The translations under genes were made by a program, and so were the position numbers. The notes beneath the pieces are model-generated. The model saw only the letters and a program-made list of their open reading frames with translations. It did not search any database and was not told where the DNA came from. From assembly GCA_014238155.1 (NCBI GenBank), contig JABABQ010000075.1:62001-126000 (forward strand): a stretch of DNA of 64,000 nucleotides. Reading direction: 5' to 3'. The DNA is from Rhizobiaceae bacterium. Lineage in GTDB: Bacteria > Pseudomonadota > Alphaproteobacteria > Rhizobiales > Rhizobiaceae. Of the stretch, positions 19,194 to 28,216 are shown one piece after another; within the stretch, counting starts at the first letter, position 1; every line of letters starts with the position of its first letter.

Positions 19194-20477
19194 ATGCTTC
19201 TTTCGCTTTGGATAATTGTAATAGCAATTGTATTTCTGTTGTTTTTATCAGCGTTTTTTTCGGGTTCCGAAACTGCACTGACGGCGGTTTCGCGCGCCAA
19301 GATGCACGCCATGGAAAAGACCGGAAACAGGCAGGCAGCCCTGGTTTCCAGCCTGCTTGGTACTCAGGAGAAGCTGATCGGCTCATTGCTGCTCTCGAAC
19401 AATCTGGTGAACATTTTGGCGTCAGCGCTGGCGACCAGTTTGTTCATCTCTTGGTTTGGAGATATTGGCGTTGTTTATGCGACCCTGGGAATGACCGTTC
19501 TGGTGGTAATTTTTGCCGAAGTGCTGCCCAAAAGCTGGGCGATCTCCAACACTGAACGATTCGCGTTGACCGTCGCACCAGCGGTAAATGTGGTGGTCAA
19601 GGTTTTCGGCCCTGTCACCAATATTGTGACCATTATCGTGCGTGCGGTCCTGCGCGTGTTCGGCATTAATCTGGATGAAAACTCATCGCTCCTGTCAGGT
19701 CATGAAGAGTTGCGTGGCACCGTCGATGTGCTCAATCGCGAAGGCGTGGTGGCAAAGGATGACCGGGATAGAGTTGGCGGTGTACTCGATCTTCATGAGT
19801 TGGAAATCGAAGACATTATGCTGCACCGAACTGCGATGAGCTGCATAGACGCCGACGACAAGCCCGAAGAAATCGTTTCGCAGATTTTGGCAAGCCCACA
19901 TACCCGGATGCCGGTATTTCAGGGTGAAAACGACAATATTATCGGAATCATACATGCCAAGGACATGCTGCGCGCATTGGCTGAAATCAACTATGACACC
20001 AAGGCATTCGACATTCAAAAAACCATGGTCGAGCCGTGGTTCGTGCCGGAAACAACTTCACTTCAGGATCAACTCAACGCCTTTTTGCGGCGTCAGGCCC
20101 ACATTGCCCTGGTGGTCGATGAATATGGCGAAGTGGAAGGTCTGGTAACGCTGGAAGACATTCTTGAGGAAATTGTTGGCGAGATTGCTGATGAGCATGA
20201 CGAGGAAATTTCAGGTCTGCATCTGCAGGTAGACGGATCGGTTATCGTTGATGGAACTCTGCCCATCCGCGATCTCAACCGTGCGTTGGACTGGCAATTG
20301 CCGGACGAAGAAGCCACCACGGTTGCTGGTCTGGTAATACACGAAGCTCAGATGATCCCCGAAGAAAAACAGACTTTTACTTTTTACGGAAAGCGCTTTG
20401 TCGTCCTCGGGCGGGAGAAGAACCGAATTACCCAGCTGCGCATTCGAAATTTGAGTGTATTGCAGATACCTGCTTAG
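19194..20477 (+). CDS. CNNM/CorC-type membrane protein (DUF21, CBS pair, CorC_HlyC domain)
   Basis: A 427-residue membrane protein. It has an N-terminal DUF21 domain with about four helices (residues 1-170, SAFFSGSETALTAVSRAK), two CBS domains (about 200-320), and a C-terminal CorC_HlyC transporter-associated domain (about 340-425, beginning LHLQVDGSVIVDGTLPI). Relatives, often annotated as hemolysins, handle Mg2+ and possibly Co2+ efflux or sodium-coupled magnesium transport. The motif [22 protein letters not shown], typical of the CBS region, is intact. Its position after aroKB and before bolA is standard for Rhizobiales. Its TAG stop is formed at the edge of a GGGTCAGGAC repeat end. Confidence 0.9.
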   Translation: MLLSLWIIVIAIVFLLFLSAFFSGSETALTAVSRAKMHAMEKTGNRQAALVSSLLGTQEKLIGSLLLSNNLVNILASALATSLFISWFGDIGVVYATLGMTVLVVIFAEVLPKSWAISNTERFALTVAPAVNVVVKVFGPVTNIVTIIVRAVLRVFGINLDENSSLLSGHEELRGTVDVLNREGVVAKDDRDRVGGVLDLHELEIEDIMLHRTAMSCIDADDKPEEIVSQILASPHTRMPVFQGENDNIIGIIHAKDMLRALAEINYDTKAFDIQKTMVEPWFVPETTSLQDQLNAFLRRQAHIALVVDEYGEVEGLVTLEDILEEIVGEIADEHDEEISGLHLQVDGSVIVDGTLPIRDLNRALDWQLPDEEATTVAGLVIHEAQMIPEEKQTFTFYGKRFVVLGREKNRITQLRIRNLSVLQIPA

Positions 20478-20498
20478 GGTCAGGACTCATTAATCTGG
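20477..20498. repeat. Solo end of the GGGTCAGGAC repeat family
   Basis: The 22 bp here match the reversed right end of the 278-bp element at 21554 exactly (GGGTCAGGACTCATTAATC plus TGG), then similarity stops. It is preceded by TA (20475-20476), the same dinucleotide that flanks the larger element. The junction creates the TAG stop of the CNNM gene. Confidence 0.75.
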
Positions 20499-20504
20499 CC
20501 GCAA

Positions 20505-20783
20505 TTACTGAGTGCCTTTGACGTCGATTGCCAATGCGTGCAGCCCGGCGGCAATTTCCTCAGCGCAAATCTGATTGATCGCACGGTGAATATTGACCCG
20601 GCTCATACCATTAAAATGGTCAGCCACCATGCGAACGCGTATGTGACTTTCACCACCGCCGTCGAAACCGGGCTGATGACCGGCATGCAAATGACTTTCG
20701 TTGATGATCTCTAAAGATAGGGGATTGAATGCTTTGCGCATTTTTTCTTCCAACTGCGAGACCAGCGGACCTTTGTCGCTCAT
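20505..20783 (-). CDS. bolA: BolA-family protein
   Basis: A 92-residue BolA-type protein, a KH-like fold that pairs with monothiol glutaredoxins to bind a [2Fe-2S] cluster and links iron-sulfur homeostasis with morphology. Family motifs are NESHLHAGHQPG with the cluster-ligand histidine candidates, SHIRVRMVADHFNGMSRVNIHRAINQI, and the late HALAIDVKGT. It converges with the CNNM gene and diverges from the J-domain gene, an order seen widely in Rhizobiales. The CGFS glutaredoxin partner is not in this window; the GrxC at 55386 is of the dithiol class. Confidence 0.93.
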   Translation of the reverse strand: MSDKGPLVSQLEEKMRKAFNPLSLEIINESHLHAGHQPGFDGGGESHIRVRMVADHFNGMSRVNIHRAINQICAEEIAAGLHALAIDVKGTQ

Positions 20784-20936
20784 GGTGAATGTCCAATTTT
20801 CAGTTCATGACTGGCTTTTCATACGATAATGCGCTATTAACTTGCACTTCAAATTCTCGCAACCTTATTTCGGTGATTGACCCTTAATCAGGGTTGCCCA
20901 CACGTTTGTCACGGGTTGAACATATCTAAAGGTTCC

Positions 20937-21554
20937 ATGGCTTCTAATTCCGACATATTCGACAAGATCCGCATCAAGCCCCGTGGGGCAAAGAAAAAGG
21001 AAGCGGAGATCCGGGCTGCCAATGAATGCGCCTGGGAGGGGTGCGACAATCCCGGTGCTCACAAGGCACCGATGGGGCGCAATCGTGAGGGAGAGTATAT
21101 CAATTTTTGCCTCGATCACGTGCGTCAGTATAACAAAAATTTCAACTACTTCTCTGGTTTGAATGACGACGAGATTGCCAAATACCAGAAAGAAAATATC
21201 ACTGGCCATCGCCCGACATGGCGCACCAGCAACCGCAAGCCGGGAGACCAGGTCGATCCTTCAACCTTGCGCGCGACACCGGGATGGCATTCCAAAATTC
21301 GGTCACGGTATACGCCGGAAGGCAAGCGTATTTCGACAAGCAGCGGTCCACGCAAGCTGAAACGGCTGGAAGAAAAGGCGTTGCACGATCTGGGATTGCC
21401 ATCGACGGCGTCGAGCGAACACATCACCAAGAAGTACAAATCTCTGGTCAAGCAGAACCACCCGGATGCCAATGGTGGCGACAGGTCTTCGGAAGATCGC
21501 CTGCGGCAAATTATCCAGGCTTATAAGCATCTCAAGCAGGCTGGTCTTTGCTAG
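20937..21554 (+). CDS. J-domain (DnaJ-class) protein with C-terminal J domain
   Basis: A 205-residue protein of an alphaproteobacterial family. The N-terminal part holds a small cysteine/histidine cluster (NECAWEGCDNPGAHKAP, then NFCLDHVRQYN) that probably binds zinc. The C-terminal 60 residues form a J domain (DLGLPSTASSEHITKKYKSLVKQNHPDANGGD) with the HPD motif that stimulates DnaK ATPase. The usual order is reversed, with the J domain last. The ATG at 20937 was chosen over the frame's opening at 20877 because the conserved start DIFDKIRIKPRG follows it. It is divergent from bolA. Its TAG stop lies at the edge of the MITE-like element. Confidence 0.88.
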   Translation: MASNSDIFDKIRIKPRGAKKKEAEIRAANECAWEGCDNPGAHKAPMGRNREGEYINFCLDHVRQYNKNFNYFSGLNDDEIAKYQKENITGHRPTWRTSNRKPGDQVDPSTLRATPGWHSKIRSRYTPEGKRISTSSGPRKLKRLEEKALHDLGLPSTASSEHITKKYKSLVKQNHPDANGGDRSSEDRLRQIIQAYKHLKQAGLC

Positions 21555-21831
21555 GGTCAGGACCCATTAATCGGATGAATTCTGCGCTGGTGAATTTTTG
21601 TTGCTGGCAAGGAGCAGAGACGCAGGAAACCTGTTGGTTTTCAAGGTTCTGCGACGATGTCCAGCGATAAAATTCACCCCGCCCACCCAAAACGGAAGGG
21701 GGTGGGCCATGAAACGCCCGCCTAAAGCAAACCAATGCTCGAAAGGACCACCAGTCCTTGCTTGTGCTTGTTTTACATTATTCGAACGTGTCATGACCAA
21801 CACAATACACCAGATTAATGAGTCCTGACCC
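21554..21831. mobile_element. MITE-like non-autonomous element, 278 bp, TA-flanked
   Basis: Terminal inverted repeats of about 31 bp match at 26 positions: the left begins GGGTCAGGACCCATTAATC, and the right, reversed, GGGTCAGGACTCATTAATC. The element is flanked by TA on both sides (21552-21553, 21832-21833), the target duplication expected of IS630/Tc1-mariner-like transposition. A 78-codon frame on the minus strand does not resemble a transposase I know, so it is probably mobilised in trans, if at all. The junction makes the stop codon of the upstream J-domain gene. Confidence 0.7.
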
Positions 21832-22017
21832 TAAAACCTGTTCAAAGTTGAATCCACTCACATCTGCAGGGCTTTGGTGCATTTTACGCCGCAAAGGTGG
21901 CGGTAATTTCACTCTCGGGGTTTGTACACGCTGCCGGTTCTGCTAAAGCAAGCTGAATTCAATCCAACTGCAACATTGCGGGTCGTTGACAGACCCGAAA
22001 CCACAAGAGCCTTTTTC

Positions 22018-22992
22018 ATGAGCGATTTTGATAATTTGCCGGACCGCGAGGTCTCGGTCAGGGACGTTTTTGGTATCGACAGCGATTTGATGGTGCCCGC
22101 TTATAGCGAACCAACCGATCATGTGCCGTCAGTCGATGAAAACTATTTGTTCGACAAGAACACCACTTTGGCCATTCTTGCCGGCTATGCCCACAACCGC
22201 CGGGTTATGGTTACGGGGTATCACGGCACAGGTAAATCGACCCATATCGAGCAGGTCGGCGCTCGCCTGAACTGGCCAACCGTCCGGGTTAATCTGGACA
22301 GCCACATTTCGCGTATCGATCTGATTGGTAAGGACGCAATTGTCTTGAAAGACGGTCAGCAGGTCACCGAATTTAAGGACGGCATTCTGCCATGGGCGCT
22401 GCAAAATAATGTTGCTCTGGTGTTCGATGAATATGACGCCGGTCGTCCGGATGTGATGTTCGTCATTCAGCGCGTACTGGAAGTCGCCGGGCGTTTGACG
22501 CTGCTCGACCAGAACCGGGTGATTCTTCCGCATCCGGCATTCAGACTGTTTGCAACAACCAACACTGTCGGTCTTGGTGATACGTCCGGTCTCTATCACG
22601 GTACCCAGCAGATCAACCAGGGTCAGATGGACCGCTGGTCAATTGTCGCGACGTTGAACTATTTGCCGCACGATCAGGAAACCGACATCGTGGCTGCCCG
22701 GATTGCCGATTGGCAAAACACCGAAGACAAGGAAACGATTTCGCGGATGGTGCGGGTTGCTGACATGACGCGTGCGGCGTTTATCAACGGCGATCTTTCT
22801 ACCGTGATGAGCCCACGTACGGTGATCACCTGGGCTGAAAACGCGGTAATATTTGAAGATATTGCATTTGCATTCCGTCTGACATTCTTAAACAAATGTG
22901 ATGAGCTGGAGCGCGCATTGGTCGCGGAATTTTACCAACGTGCATTCGGTGAAGAATTGAAGGAAAGTGCAGCTAATGTTGCGCTTGCTTGA
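22018..22992 (+). CDS. cobS: Cobaltochelatase subunit CobS (AAA+ ATPase)
   Basis: A 324-residue AAA+ protein. With CobT it forms the chaperone-like motor that helps CobN insert cobalt into hydrogenobyrinate a,c-diamide in aerobic cobalamin synthesis. The N-terminus [20 protein letters not shown] is typical of CobS. Walker A is GYHGTGKST (about residue 64) and Walker [11 protein letters not shown] (about 135), followed by sensor sequences [13 protein letters not shown]. The ATG at 22018 (MSDFD) is preferred over the longer open frame. cobT follows after 92 bp. CobN lies elsewhere, as is common in Rhizobiales. Confidence 0.96.
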   Translation: MSDFDNLPDREVSVRDVFGIDSDLMVPAYSEPTDHVPSVDENYLFDKNTTLAILAGYAHNRRVMVTGYHGTGKSTHIEQVGARLNWPTVRVNLDSHISRIDLIGKDAIVLKDGQQVTEFKDGILPWALQNNVALVFDEYDAGRPDVMFVIQRVLEVAGRLTLLDQNRVILPHPAFRLFATTNTVGLGDTSGLYHGTQQINQGQMDRWSIVATLNYLPHDQETDIVAARIADWQNTEDKETISRMVRVADMTRAAFINGDLSTVMSPRTVITWAENAVIFEDIAFAFRLTFLNKCDELERALVAEFYQRAFGEELKESAANVALA

Positions 22993-23032
22993 AGATTGAT
23001 TGGGGTCACCGTAATACACAGGTTACACTCTT

Positions 23033-23057
23033 AGCCCAGAGCAAAAGAGATTGGGCT
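23033..23057 (+). other. Small inverted repeat between cobS and cobT
   Basis: AGCCCA (23033-23038) and TGGGCT (23052-23057) can form a 6-bp stem with a purine-rich loop. It could tune cobT expression or be chance; no T-tract follows, so it is not a standard terminator. Confidence 0.25.
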
Positions 23058-23084
23058 CAAGGTATAACAGCAGGATGAGCGATT

Positions 23085-24995
23085 ATGGCGCGCATTGGAG
23101 ACAATTCAGGTAACAAGGCTTCCATTGCAGATGTGGAGCCGTTGAAGACTTCTGTTGCCTCGTGCATGCGTGCCATTGCACAGGACCCCGAGCTTGAAAT
23201 TTCCTATGGTAAGGACAAGCCCGGTATTGCTGGCCAGCGGGTGCGCCTGCCCGAGCCGGGTAAAAATCCGTCAAAATCCGATATTGCGGTTACCAGAGGT
23301 CTATCGGACTCCATGGCCTTGCGATTGGCAAAGCACGATTCCTCCGTCCATGCCGATCACTTGCCTGCAGGTGACAACGCCCGCGCAGTGTTCAATGCAG
23401 CCGAGCAGGCGCGCGTTGAAGCGATTGGCTGCATGGCCATGGACGGTATGGCAGAAAATCTCGACCATATGTTGGAAGACAAGTTCTTGCGCGCTGGCCT
23501 GGATGATGTGACATCGCGTGAAGAAGCGCCGCTTGGCGATGCAGTTGCGATGATGGTTCGTGAAAAAATCACCGGCCGGGCGCCTCCGAAATCGGCGCAA
23601 GCTGTTGTCGAAGTCTGGAGAGACTGGATTGAGGAGCGGGCCGAAGATTCCTTTGAAAATCTCGGCGAGCGTCTTGAAGACCAAAAAGCCTTTGCCCGTG
23701 CTACCCGCGACCTGATTGCCCAACTGGAGATGGCCGACGAATTGGGTCAGGATTCCAATGACCAGGACAATGAGGATAATCAGGACGACGATCAGAATCA
23801 GGAACAACAGGAAGACATGGAACGGGAGTCTGAAGAGGCTACCGGATCGGAAGAAGCGTCTCCCGATGATCAGGACGCTTCTGGAGAGGAGCAGGAAACC
23901 GGTGAAATGGAAGCTTCGGAATCCACCGGCGATGAGATGCTGGACGATGATGAAGCGGCAGAATCCCCCGGCGAAGCCCAGCGGCCGGATTTTCCATTAT
24001 CCAACCTGCCGCCCACATCCGACTATAAGGCATATCAGACGAACGATGATGAAGAAATCAAGGCAGAAGAACTTTGCGATGATGCTGAGCTGGAACGTCT
24101 GCGGTCTTTTCTCGACAAACAATTGGCCCATCTGCAGGGGGTTGTCGGGCGTCTGGCCAACAGATTACAGCGTCGATTGATGGCACAGCAGAACCGGGGC
24201 TGGGATTTTGATCTTGAAGAAGGTTATTTGGATAGCGCCCGACTGACACGAATCGTGACCGACAGCACTGCGCCACTGTCTTTCAAGATGGAGCGTGACA
24301 CGGATTTCCGGGACACTGTAGTCACCTTGCTGCTTGACAATTCCGGTTCGATGCGGGGGCGCCCGATTACCGTTGCTGCCACGTGCGCCGACATTCTTGC
24401 CCGCACGTTGGAACGCTGTGGCGTGAAGGTTGAGATTCTCGGTTTCACGACAAAAGCCTGGAAAGGCGGGCAAGCCCGCGAGACGTGGTTGAAGGCTGGC
24501 AAGCCTGCTAATCCCGGTCGTCTCAACGACTTGCGGCATATCATCTACAAAGGTGCAGATGCTCCATGGCGGCGGGCCCGTAAAAATCTGGGCCTGATGA
24601 TGCGCGAAGGCCTGCTGAAGGAAAACATCGACGGCGAGGCTCTGGATTGGGCACATCAGCGGCTGCTGACGCGTCCCGAACAACGCAAAATCCTGATGAT
24701 GATTTCTGACGGGGCGCCGGTTGATGATTCAACTCTGTCGGTCAATCCCGGAAATTACCTGGAACGTCACTTGCGCCACATAATCGAAGAGATTGAAACC
24801 AGTTCTCCGGTTGAATTGCTGGCGATTGGTATTGGCCATGATGTCACGCGTTATTACAAACGTGCGGTGACTATTGTCGACGCCGAAGAACTGGCGGGTG
24901 CCATGACGGAGCAGCTGGCGTCTTTGTTTGATGAACAGCCAGTAACACGCAAACGACGCCCCAAGCGCCGCCGCGCTTCGGGAATGATCGGCTAG
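23085..24995 (+). CDS. cobT: Cobaltochelatase subunit CobT
   Basis: A 636-residue partner of CobS in the cobaltochelatase complex. The N-terminal part (about 1-215) is the CobT-specific helical domain. A highly acidic linker follows (about 220-300, runs of D, E, Q and N), as in other CobT proteins. The C-terminal half is a von Willebrand A-type domain with the metal-ion-dependent adhesion motif DNSGSMRG near residue 420, later [14 protein letters not shown], and the [10 protein letters not shown] segment. The start at 23085 has AGGA nine bases ahead. The 92-bp gap to cobS holds a small hairpin. The tail [11 protein letters not shown] is strongly basic. Confidence 0.96.
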   Translation: MARIGDNSGNKASIADVEPLKTSVASCMRAIAQDPELEISYGKDKPGIAGQRVRLPEPGKNPSKSDIAVTRGLSDSMALRLAKHDSSVHADHLPAGDNARAVFNAAEQARVEAIGCMAMDGMAENLDHMLEDKFLRAGLDDVTSREEAPLGDAVAMMVREKITGRAPPKSAQAVVEVWRDWIEERAEDSFENLGERLEDQKAFARATRDLIAQLEMADELGQDSNDQDNEDNQDDDQNQEQQEDMERESEEATGSEEASPDDQDASGEEQETGEMEASESTGDEMLDDDEAAESPGEAQRPDFPLSNLPPTSDYKAYQTNDDEEIKAEELCDDAELERLRSFLDKQLAHLQGVVGRLANRLQRRLMAQQNRGWDFDLEEGYLDSARLTRIVTDSTAPLSFKMERDTDFRDTVVTLLLDNSGSMRGRPITVAATCADILARTLERCGVKVEILGFTTKAWKGGQARETWLKAGKPANPGRLNDLRHIIYKGADAPWRRARKNLGLMMREGLLKENIDGEALDWAHQRLLTRPEQRKILMMISDGAPVDDSTLSVNPGNYLERHLRHIIEEIETSSPVELLAIGIGHDVTRYYKRAVTIVDAEELAGAMTEQLASLFDEQPVTRKRRPKRRRASGMIG

Positions 24996-25037
24996 CTTCT
25001 TTCGGCCTTGAGATCGCTGAGCTGAAAATCTTTGTAA

Positions 25038-26138
25038 CTATTTGAAGTGTTTAGACAGTTTTAGACCCTGAGCCTGATAGTTTGATTTCAAATCCGCCCC
25101 ATAGAGTGCTTTTGGCCGTTCCAGCATATTCTCGTATACCAGCCGCCCGACAATCTGGCCATGTTCCAGAATGAACGGGACTTCGTGACTGCGAACTTCC
25201 AGAACAGCGCGGGCACCTGCCCCTCCTGCGGCAACATGGCCAAATCCGGGGTCGAAAAACCCGGCATAATGAACCCTGAATTCTCCGACCAACGGATCGA
25301 ATGGCACCATTTCAGCGGCATAGTTTGGTGGCACGTGGACGGCTTCACGAGAGACGAGGATATAGAATTCGTCGGGGTCCAAAACGATGTCGCGTGATCC
25401 ACGATTGTAAATGGGCTCCCAATAGTCCAGCACTTCGCAGGCGGCCTTTTGGTCAACATCGACGACGCCTGTATGACGTTTGCCTCGGTAACCGACAAGG
25501 CCGTCCTCGTCGCCGGTCAGATCGATTGACATGGCGATGCCACGCTGGTCGATATTCGGCTCATCGGCAGCGACCAGAGTTTCTGCCTTATGCAACGCCA
25601 GCAGGTCATCCCTGTTGAGGGCTGAATTGCCGGTGCGAAAACGAATTTGTGAAAGCCGCGAACCTGTGCGGGCAACGATGGGGAATGTGCGGGGTGAAAT
25701 TTCCAGATATAGCGGTCCGCGATAGCCTGCCGGCACCATATCAAACTGCTGGGCGCGATCGGCTATGACCCGGGTAAAAATATCCAGCCGCCCGGTTGAG
25801 CTTTTGGGATTGGCCGATGCCGAAATTGTGTCTGGAAGATTAAAACTCTCAAGCAACGGCACAATGTAGACGCAGCCGGTTTCCAGCACCGCCCCATTGC
25901 TGAGGTCGATCTTGTGCAGGGAAAAGCGATCCAGCTTATCCTGGACCAGAGCCTGTTTGCCGGGAAGAAATGAGGCTCGCACCCGCCAGGCGAATTTGCC
26001 CAGCCGCAAATCCAGACTGGCGGGCTGAATCTGATCGTCATCCAGTGGTCGTTCGCTGGCCAGAGCGCTGTTGTCGAACAGATCACTGATCTGCGCGTCG
26101 TTGAGGATGCCGGACGAAGGTGTATTTTGTTCATTCAT
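25038..26138 (-). CDS. dcd: 2'-deoxycytidine 5'-triphosphate deaminase, long double-domain form
   Basis: A 366-residue enzyme, about twice the length of E. coli Dcd. It fits the alphaproteobacterial family in which two dUTPase-fold halves are fused. It converts dCTP to dUTP as a source of dTTP. The N-terminal half includes DDDQIQPASLDLRLGKFAWRVRASFLPG and the nucleotide-binding SASANPKSSTGRLDIFTRVI. The C-terminal half carries the YAGFFDPGFG and EVRSHEVPFILEHGQIVGRLVYE motifs of the dCTP deaminase core. It is divergent from metZ, whose regulated leader occupies the 227-bp gap. The two may share this intergenic region for promoters. Confidence 0.88.
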   Translation of the reverse strand: MNEQNTPSSGILNDAQISDLFDNSALASERPLDDDQIQPASLDLRLGKFAWRVRASFLPGKQALVQDKLDRFSLHKIDLSNGAVLETGCVYIVPLLESFNLPDTISASANPKSSTGRLDIFTRVIADRAQQFDMVPAGYRGPLYLEISPRTFPIVARTGSRLSQIRFRTGNSALNRDDLLALHKAETLVAADEPNIDQRGIAMSIDLTGDEDGLVGYRGKRHTGVVDVDQKAACEVLDYWEPIYNRGSRDIVLDPDEFYILVSREAVHVPPNYAAEMVPFDPLVGEFRVHYAGFFDPGFGHVAAGGAGARAVLEVRSHEVPFILEHGQIVGRLVYENMLERPKALYGADLKSNYQAQGLKLSKHFK

Positions 26139-26163
26139 GATATTTTTTTAAGGCTCCTGACGA

Positions 26164-26192
26164 TTGACGCAATGGGCCAGCTGGTTTATCCA
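26164..26192 (+). promoter_or_regulatory. Predicted sigma-70-type promoter of the SAM-II/metZ leader
   Basis: TTGACG (26164-26169), a 17-bp spacer and TATCCA (26187-26192). Transcription would begin near 26199, exactly at the 5' edge of the SAM-II aptamer, which supports the call. Confidence 0.65.
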
Positions 26193-26199
26193 GTCATTG

Positions 26200-26256
26200 T
26201 TCGTGGTGATTTGGCCGGTCGGCTTGCAGCCACGTTAAACAAGTCGCTAAAGGACC
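26200..26256 (+). ncRNA. SAM-II riboswitch aptamer
   Basis: This stretch matches the alphaproteobacterial SAM-II (metA) element: stem strand CGTGGTG, the loop sequence GGCCGGTCGGCTTGC, closing strand GCCACG, then the conserved TTAAACAAGTCGCTAAAGGA that forms the pseudoknot. S-adenosylmethionine binding stabilises the H-type pseudoknot and lowers expression of the downstream methionine gene, here metZ. All conserved blocks are present and the aptamer begins at the predicted transcription start. Confidence 0.93.
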
Positions 26257-26289
26257 GAAACCGAAGCATCCAAGTTTCGATTTAGGCAA

Positions 26290-26323
26290 CCGATTTTGCG
26301 ACCCGTGCAAAGTCGGTTTTTTT
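26290..26323 (+). terminator. Rho-independent terminator in the metZ leader
   Basis: CCGATTTTGC (26290-26299) pairs with GCAAAGTCGG (26307-26316; one G-T pair) around a 7-nt loop and is followed by seven T residues. It sits between the SAM-II aptamer and metZ, so the riboswitch most likely works by transcription attenuation. Confidence 0.85.
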
Positions 26324-26365
26324 ATGTGCTGATTTTGCTCCGGTTACTGATTATTGGAGACAAAA

Positions 26366-27562
26366 ATGACTAAATCACGCGTCATGCATCCATCGGACTG
26401 GAAGCCTGCTACCCGTCTGGTTCACGGCGGCATAACCCGCTCGCAATTTGGCGAAACTTCCGAAGCCTTGTACCTCACTCAGGGGTTTGTCTACGACAGC
26501 GCAGAAGCTGCCGAGGCGCGTTTTGCCGGTGACGAGAAAGGCTACATCTATTCGCGCTATGCCAATCCGACGGTCTCGATGTTTGAACAACGCATGTGTG
26601 CACTGGAAGGCGCGGAAGCGGCACTGGCCACGTCAAGCGGCATGGGTGCGGTTACTGCTGCAATCATGTGCCAATTGCAGGCCGGGGATCACATAGTTGC
26701 GGCACGCGCCCTGTTCGGTTCTTGTCGCTGGGTCGTTGAGAAGCTGGCGCCGCAATATGGCATCGAATCCACTTTGGTGGACGGTACTGATCTTGCCGCG
26801 TGGAAAGCGGCAATTCAGCCAAATACCAAGGTGTTTTTTCTGGAATCCCCCACCAATCCAACACTGGAGCTGGTGGATATAGCCGCCGTCGCTGATCTGG
26901 CCCATGAAGTCGAAGCCAGCCTTGTGGTTGATAATGTGTTTGCGACCCCACTTTATCAAAAGCCGCTTGAACTGGGCGCTGATGTCGTTGTTTATTCGGC
27001 GACAAAACACATTGACGGCCAGGGAAGGTGCCTTGGTGGTGTCGTGCTGTCAACGCAGGAATGGATCACCGAAAAAATGTATGATTTCTTTCGGCATACC
27101 GGTCCAAGCCTGTCACCTTTCAATGCCTGGACTTTGCTTAAAGGACTGGAAACATTGCCATTACGAGTAGCGCAGCAGACACGTAATGCAGCGAGTGCGG
27201 CAGACTTTCTGGCCCAAAGCAATAAGGTCAAGCGAGTCATCTATCCCGGTCGTCCGGATCATCCCCAAGCCGAATTGGTGCAGCGTCAAATGGTTGCGGG
27301 ATCAACTCTTGTGGCGTTCGAACTGGATGGCAAATCGCAGGCGTTCGGCTTTGAGAACGCGTTGGAGATTATTCGAATATCCAACAATCTGGGAGACGCC
27401 AAGAGTCTGATCACCCATCCGGCGACAACGACGCATAAGAATCTCAGTGACGACGACCGCGAGGCACTGGGGATCTCCGATGGTGTCGTGCGATTGTCGT
27501 TGGGTCTGGAAGACATTGATGATCTGCTGGTGGACTTGGATCGGGCATTGGCCGCGATTTGA
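26366..27562 (+). CDS. metZ: O-succinylhomoserine sulfhydrylase
   Basis: A 398-residue PLP enzyme of the Cys/Met metabolism family. It makes homocysteine from O-succinylhomoserine and sulfide (direct sulfhydrylation). Family motifs are TRLVHGGITRSQFGETSEALYLTQGFVY, IYSRYANPTVSMFEQRM, and the PLP lysine in YSATKHIDGQGRCLGGVV near residue 208. The regulated leader (SAM-II aptamer plus terminator) identifies it as a methionine-pathway gene, and Rhizobiales metZ genes are classic SAM-II targets. I start it at ATG 26366, after TTGGAGA, rather than at the TTG four codons upstream. The gene is monocistronic; 123 bp separate it from rimI. Confidence 0.95.
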   Translation: MTKSRVMHPSDWKPATRLVHGGITRSQFGETSEALYLTQGFVYDSAEAAEARFAGDEKGYIYSRYANPTVSMFEQRMCALEGAEAALATSSGMGAVTAAIMCQLQAGDHIVAARALFGSCRWVVEKLAPQYGIESTLVDGTDLAAWKAAIQPNTKVFFLESPTNPTLELVDIAAVADLAHEVEASLVVDNVFATPLYQKPLELGADVVVYSATKHIDGQGRCLGGVVLSTQEWITEKMYDFFRHTGPSLSPFNAWTLLKGLETLPLRVAQQTRNAASAADFLAQSNKVKRVIYPGRPDHPQAELVQRQMVAGSTLVAFELDGKSQAFGFENALEIIRISNNLGDAKSLITHPATTTHKNLSDDDREALGISDGVVRLSLGLEDIDDLLVDLDRALAAI

Positions 27563-27685
27563 ACGTTTGTCGGACTTTCGCCCGGTGGCAATGGCTGATA
27601 AGTCAGAAATTGGGAAATTTGAAACTGGCATGATGGTTTTCCGCTGGAACATCATTGGTTGAGACGCAATTTGGTGGATATTTGA

Positions 27686-28180
27686 GTGTTTGGAACAATT
27701 CGCAAAAAACCTGTCATTCTGGAAGCGTCCTCGACTGATCACGGCAGCATAGCCGAATTGCATTCCCTTTCATTTCCGCGCGGCTGGTCGAAATCGGAAT
27801 TTGCCAATCTGGCACTGCAGAACAATGTCACATTGCTTGTCGCCAGATCGGTCGGAAATCCAGATGGACCCATATTGGGGTTCAACATTGTTCGGCAGGC
27901 CGAAGATGAGGCAGAAATACTGTCGATTGCCGTTGATCCCAAGGCACGGGGCCGGGGTCTTGGCGAAAGTCTGATGCGTGAAGCCATATTTCGGCTTCGT
28001 GCAGACAGGATTGAAAAACTGATTCTTGAGGTCGATGGATCAAATAAAGCAGCCATCAAACTGTACAACAATTTGGGTTTTCTAACGGTCGGAAACCGCC
28101 CGGGTTATTATCGAAATGAAGGCCCAGTTGACACCGCAGATCGGTCAACCGCGCTTGTGATGCGTTTGGACCTTGTTTAG
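27686..28180 (+). CDS. rimI: GNAT acetyltransferase, ribosomal-protein-S18-alanine N-acetyltransferase type
   Basis: A 164-residue GNAT protein. RimI acetylates the N-terminal alanine of ribosomal protein S18. The acetyl-CoA-binding motif A is GRGLGESLMREAIFRL (about residues 90-107), preceded by AEILSIAVDPKARGRG, and the end LYNNLGFLTVGNRPGYY is the classic RimI signature. A GTG start at 27686 is used. It leads a tight row of housekeeping genes (fur, plsC, miaB). In many Rhizobiales tsaB directly precedes rimI; here metZ does instead, so that partner has moved. Confidence 0.88.
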   Translation: MFGTIRKKPVILEASSTDHGSIAELHSLSFPRGWSKSEFANLALQNNVTLLVARSVGNPDGPILGFNIVRQAEDEAEILSIAVDPKARGRGLGESLMREAIFRLRADRIEKLILEVDGSNKAAIKLYNNLGFLTVGNRPGYYRNEGPVDTADRSTALVMRLDLV

Positions 28181-28216
28181 TGTCGGGACAAACAGACCCG
28201 GCTGCAATCACGTGTC

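Noticed and set aside
21567-21803. 78-codon minus-strand frame inside the MITE-like element as a possible gene
   Set aside because: It has no recognisable family, spans the repeat's internal sequence and shares only the start MLVMTR with the slyX region; more likely a by-product of the element.
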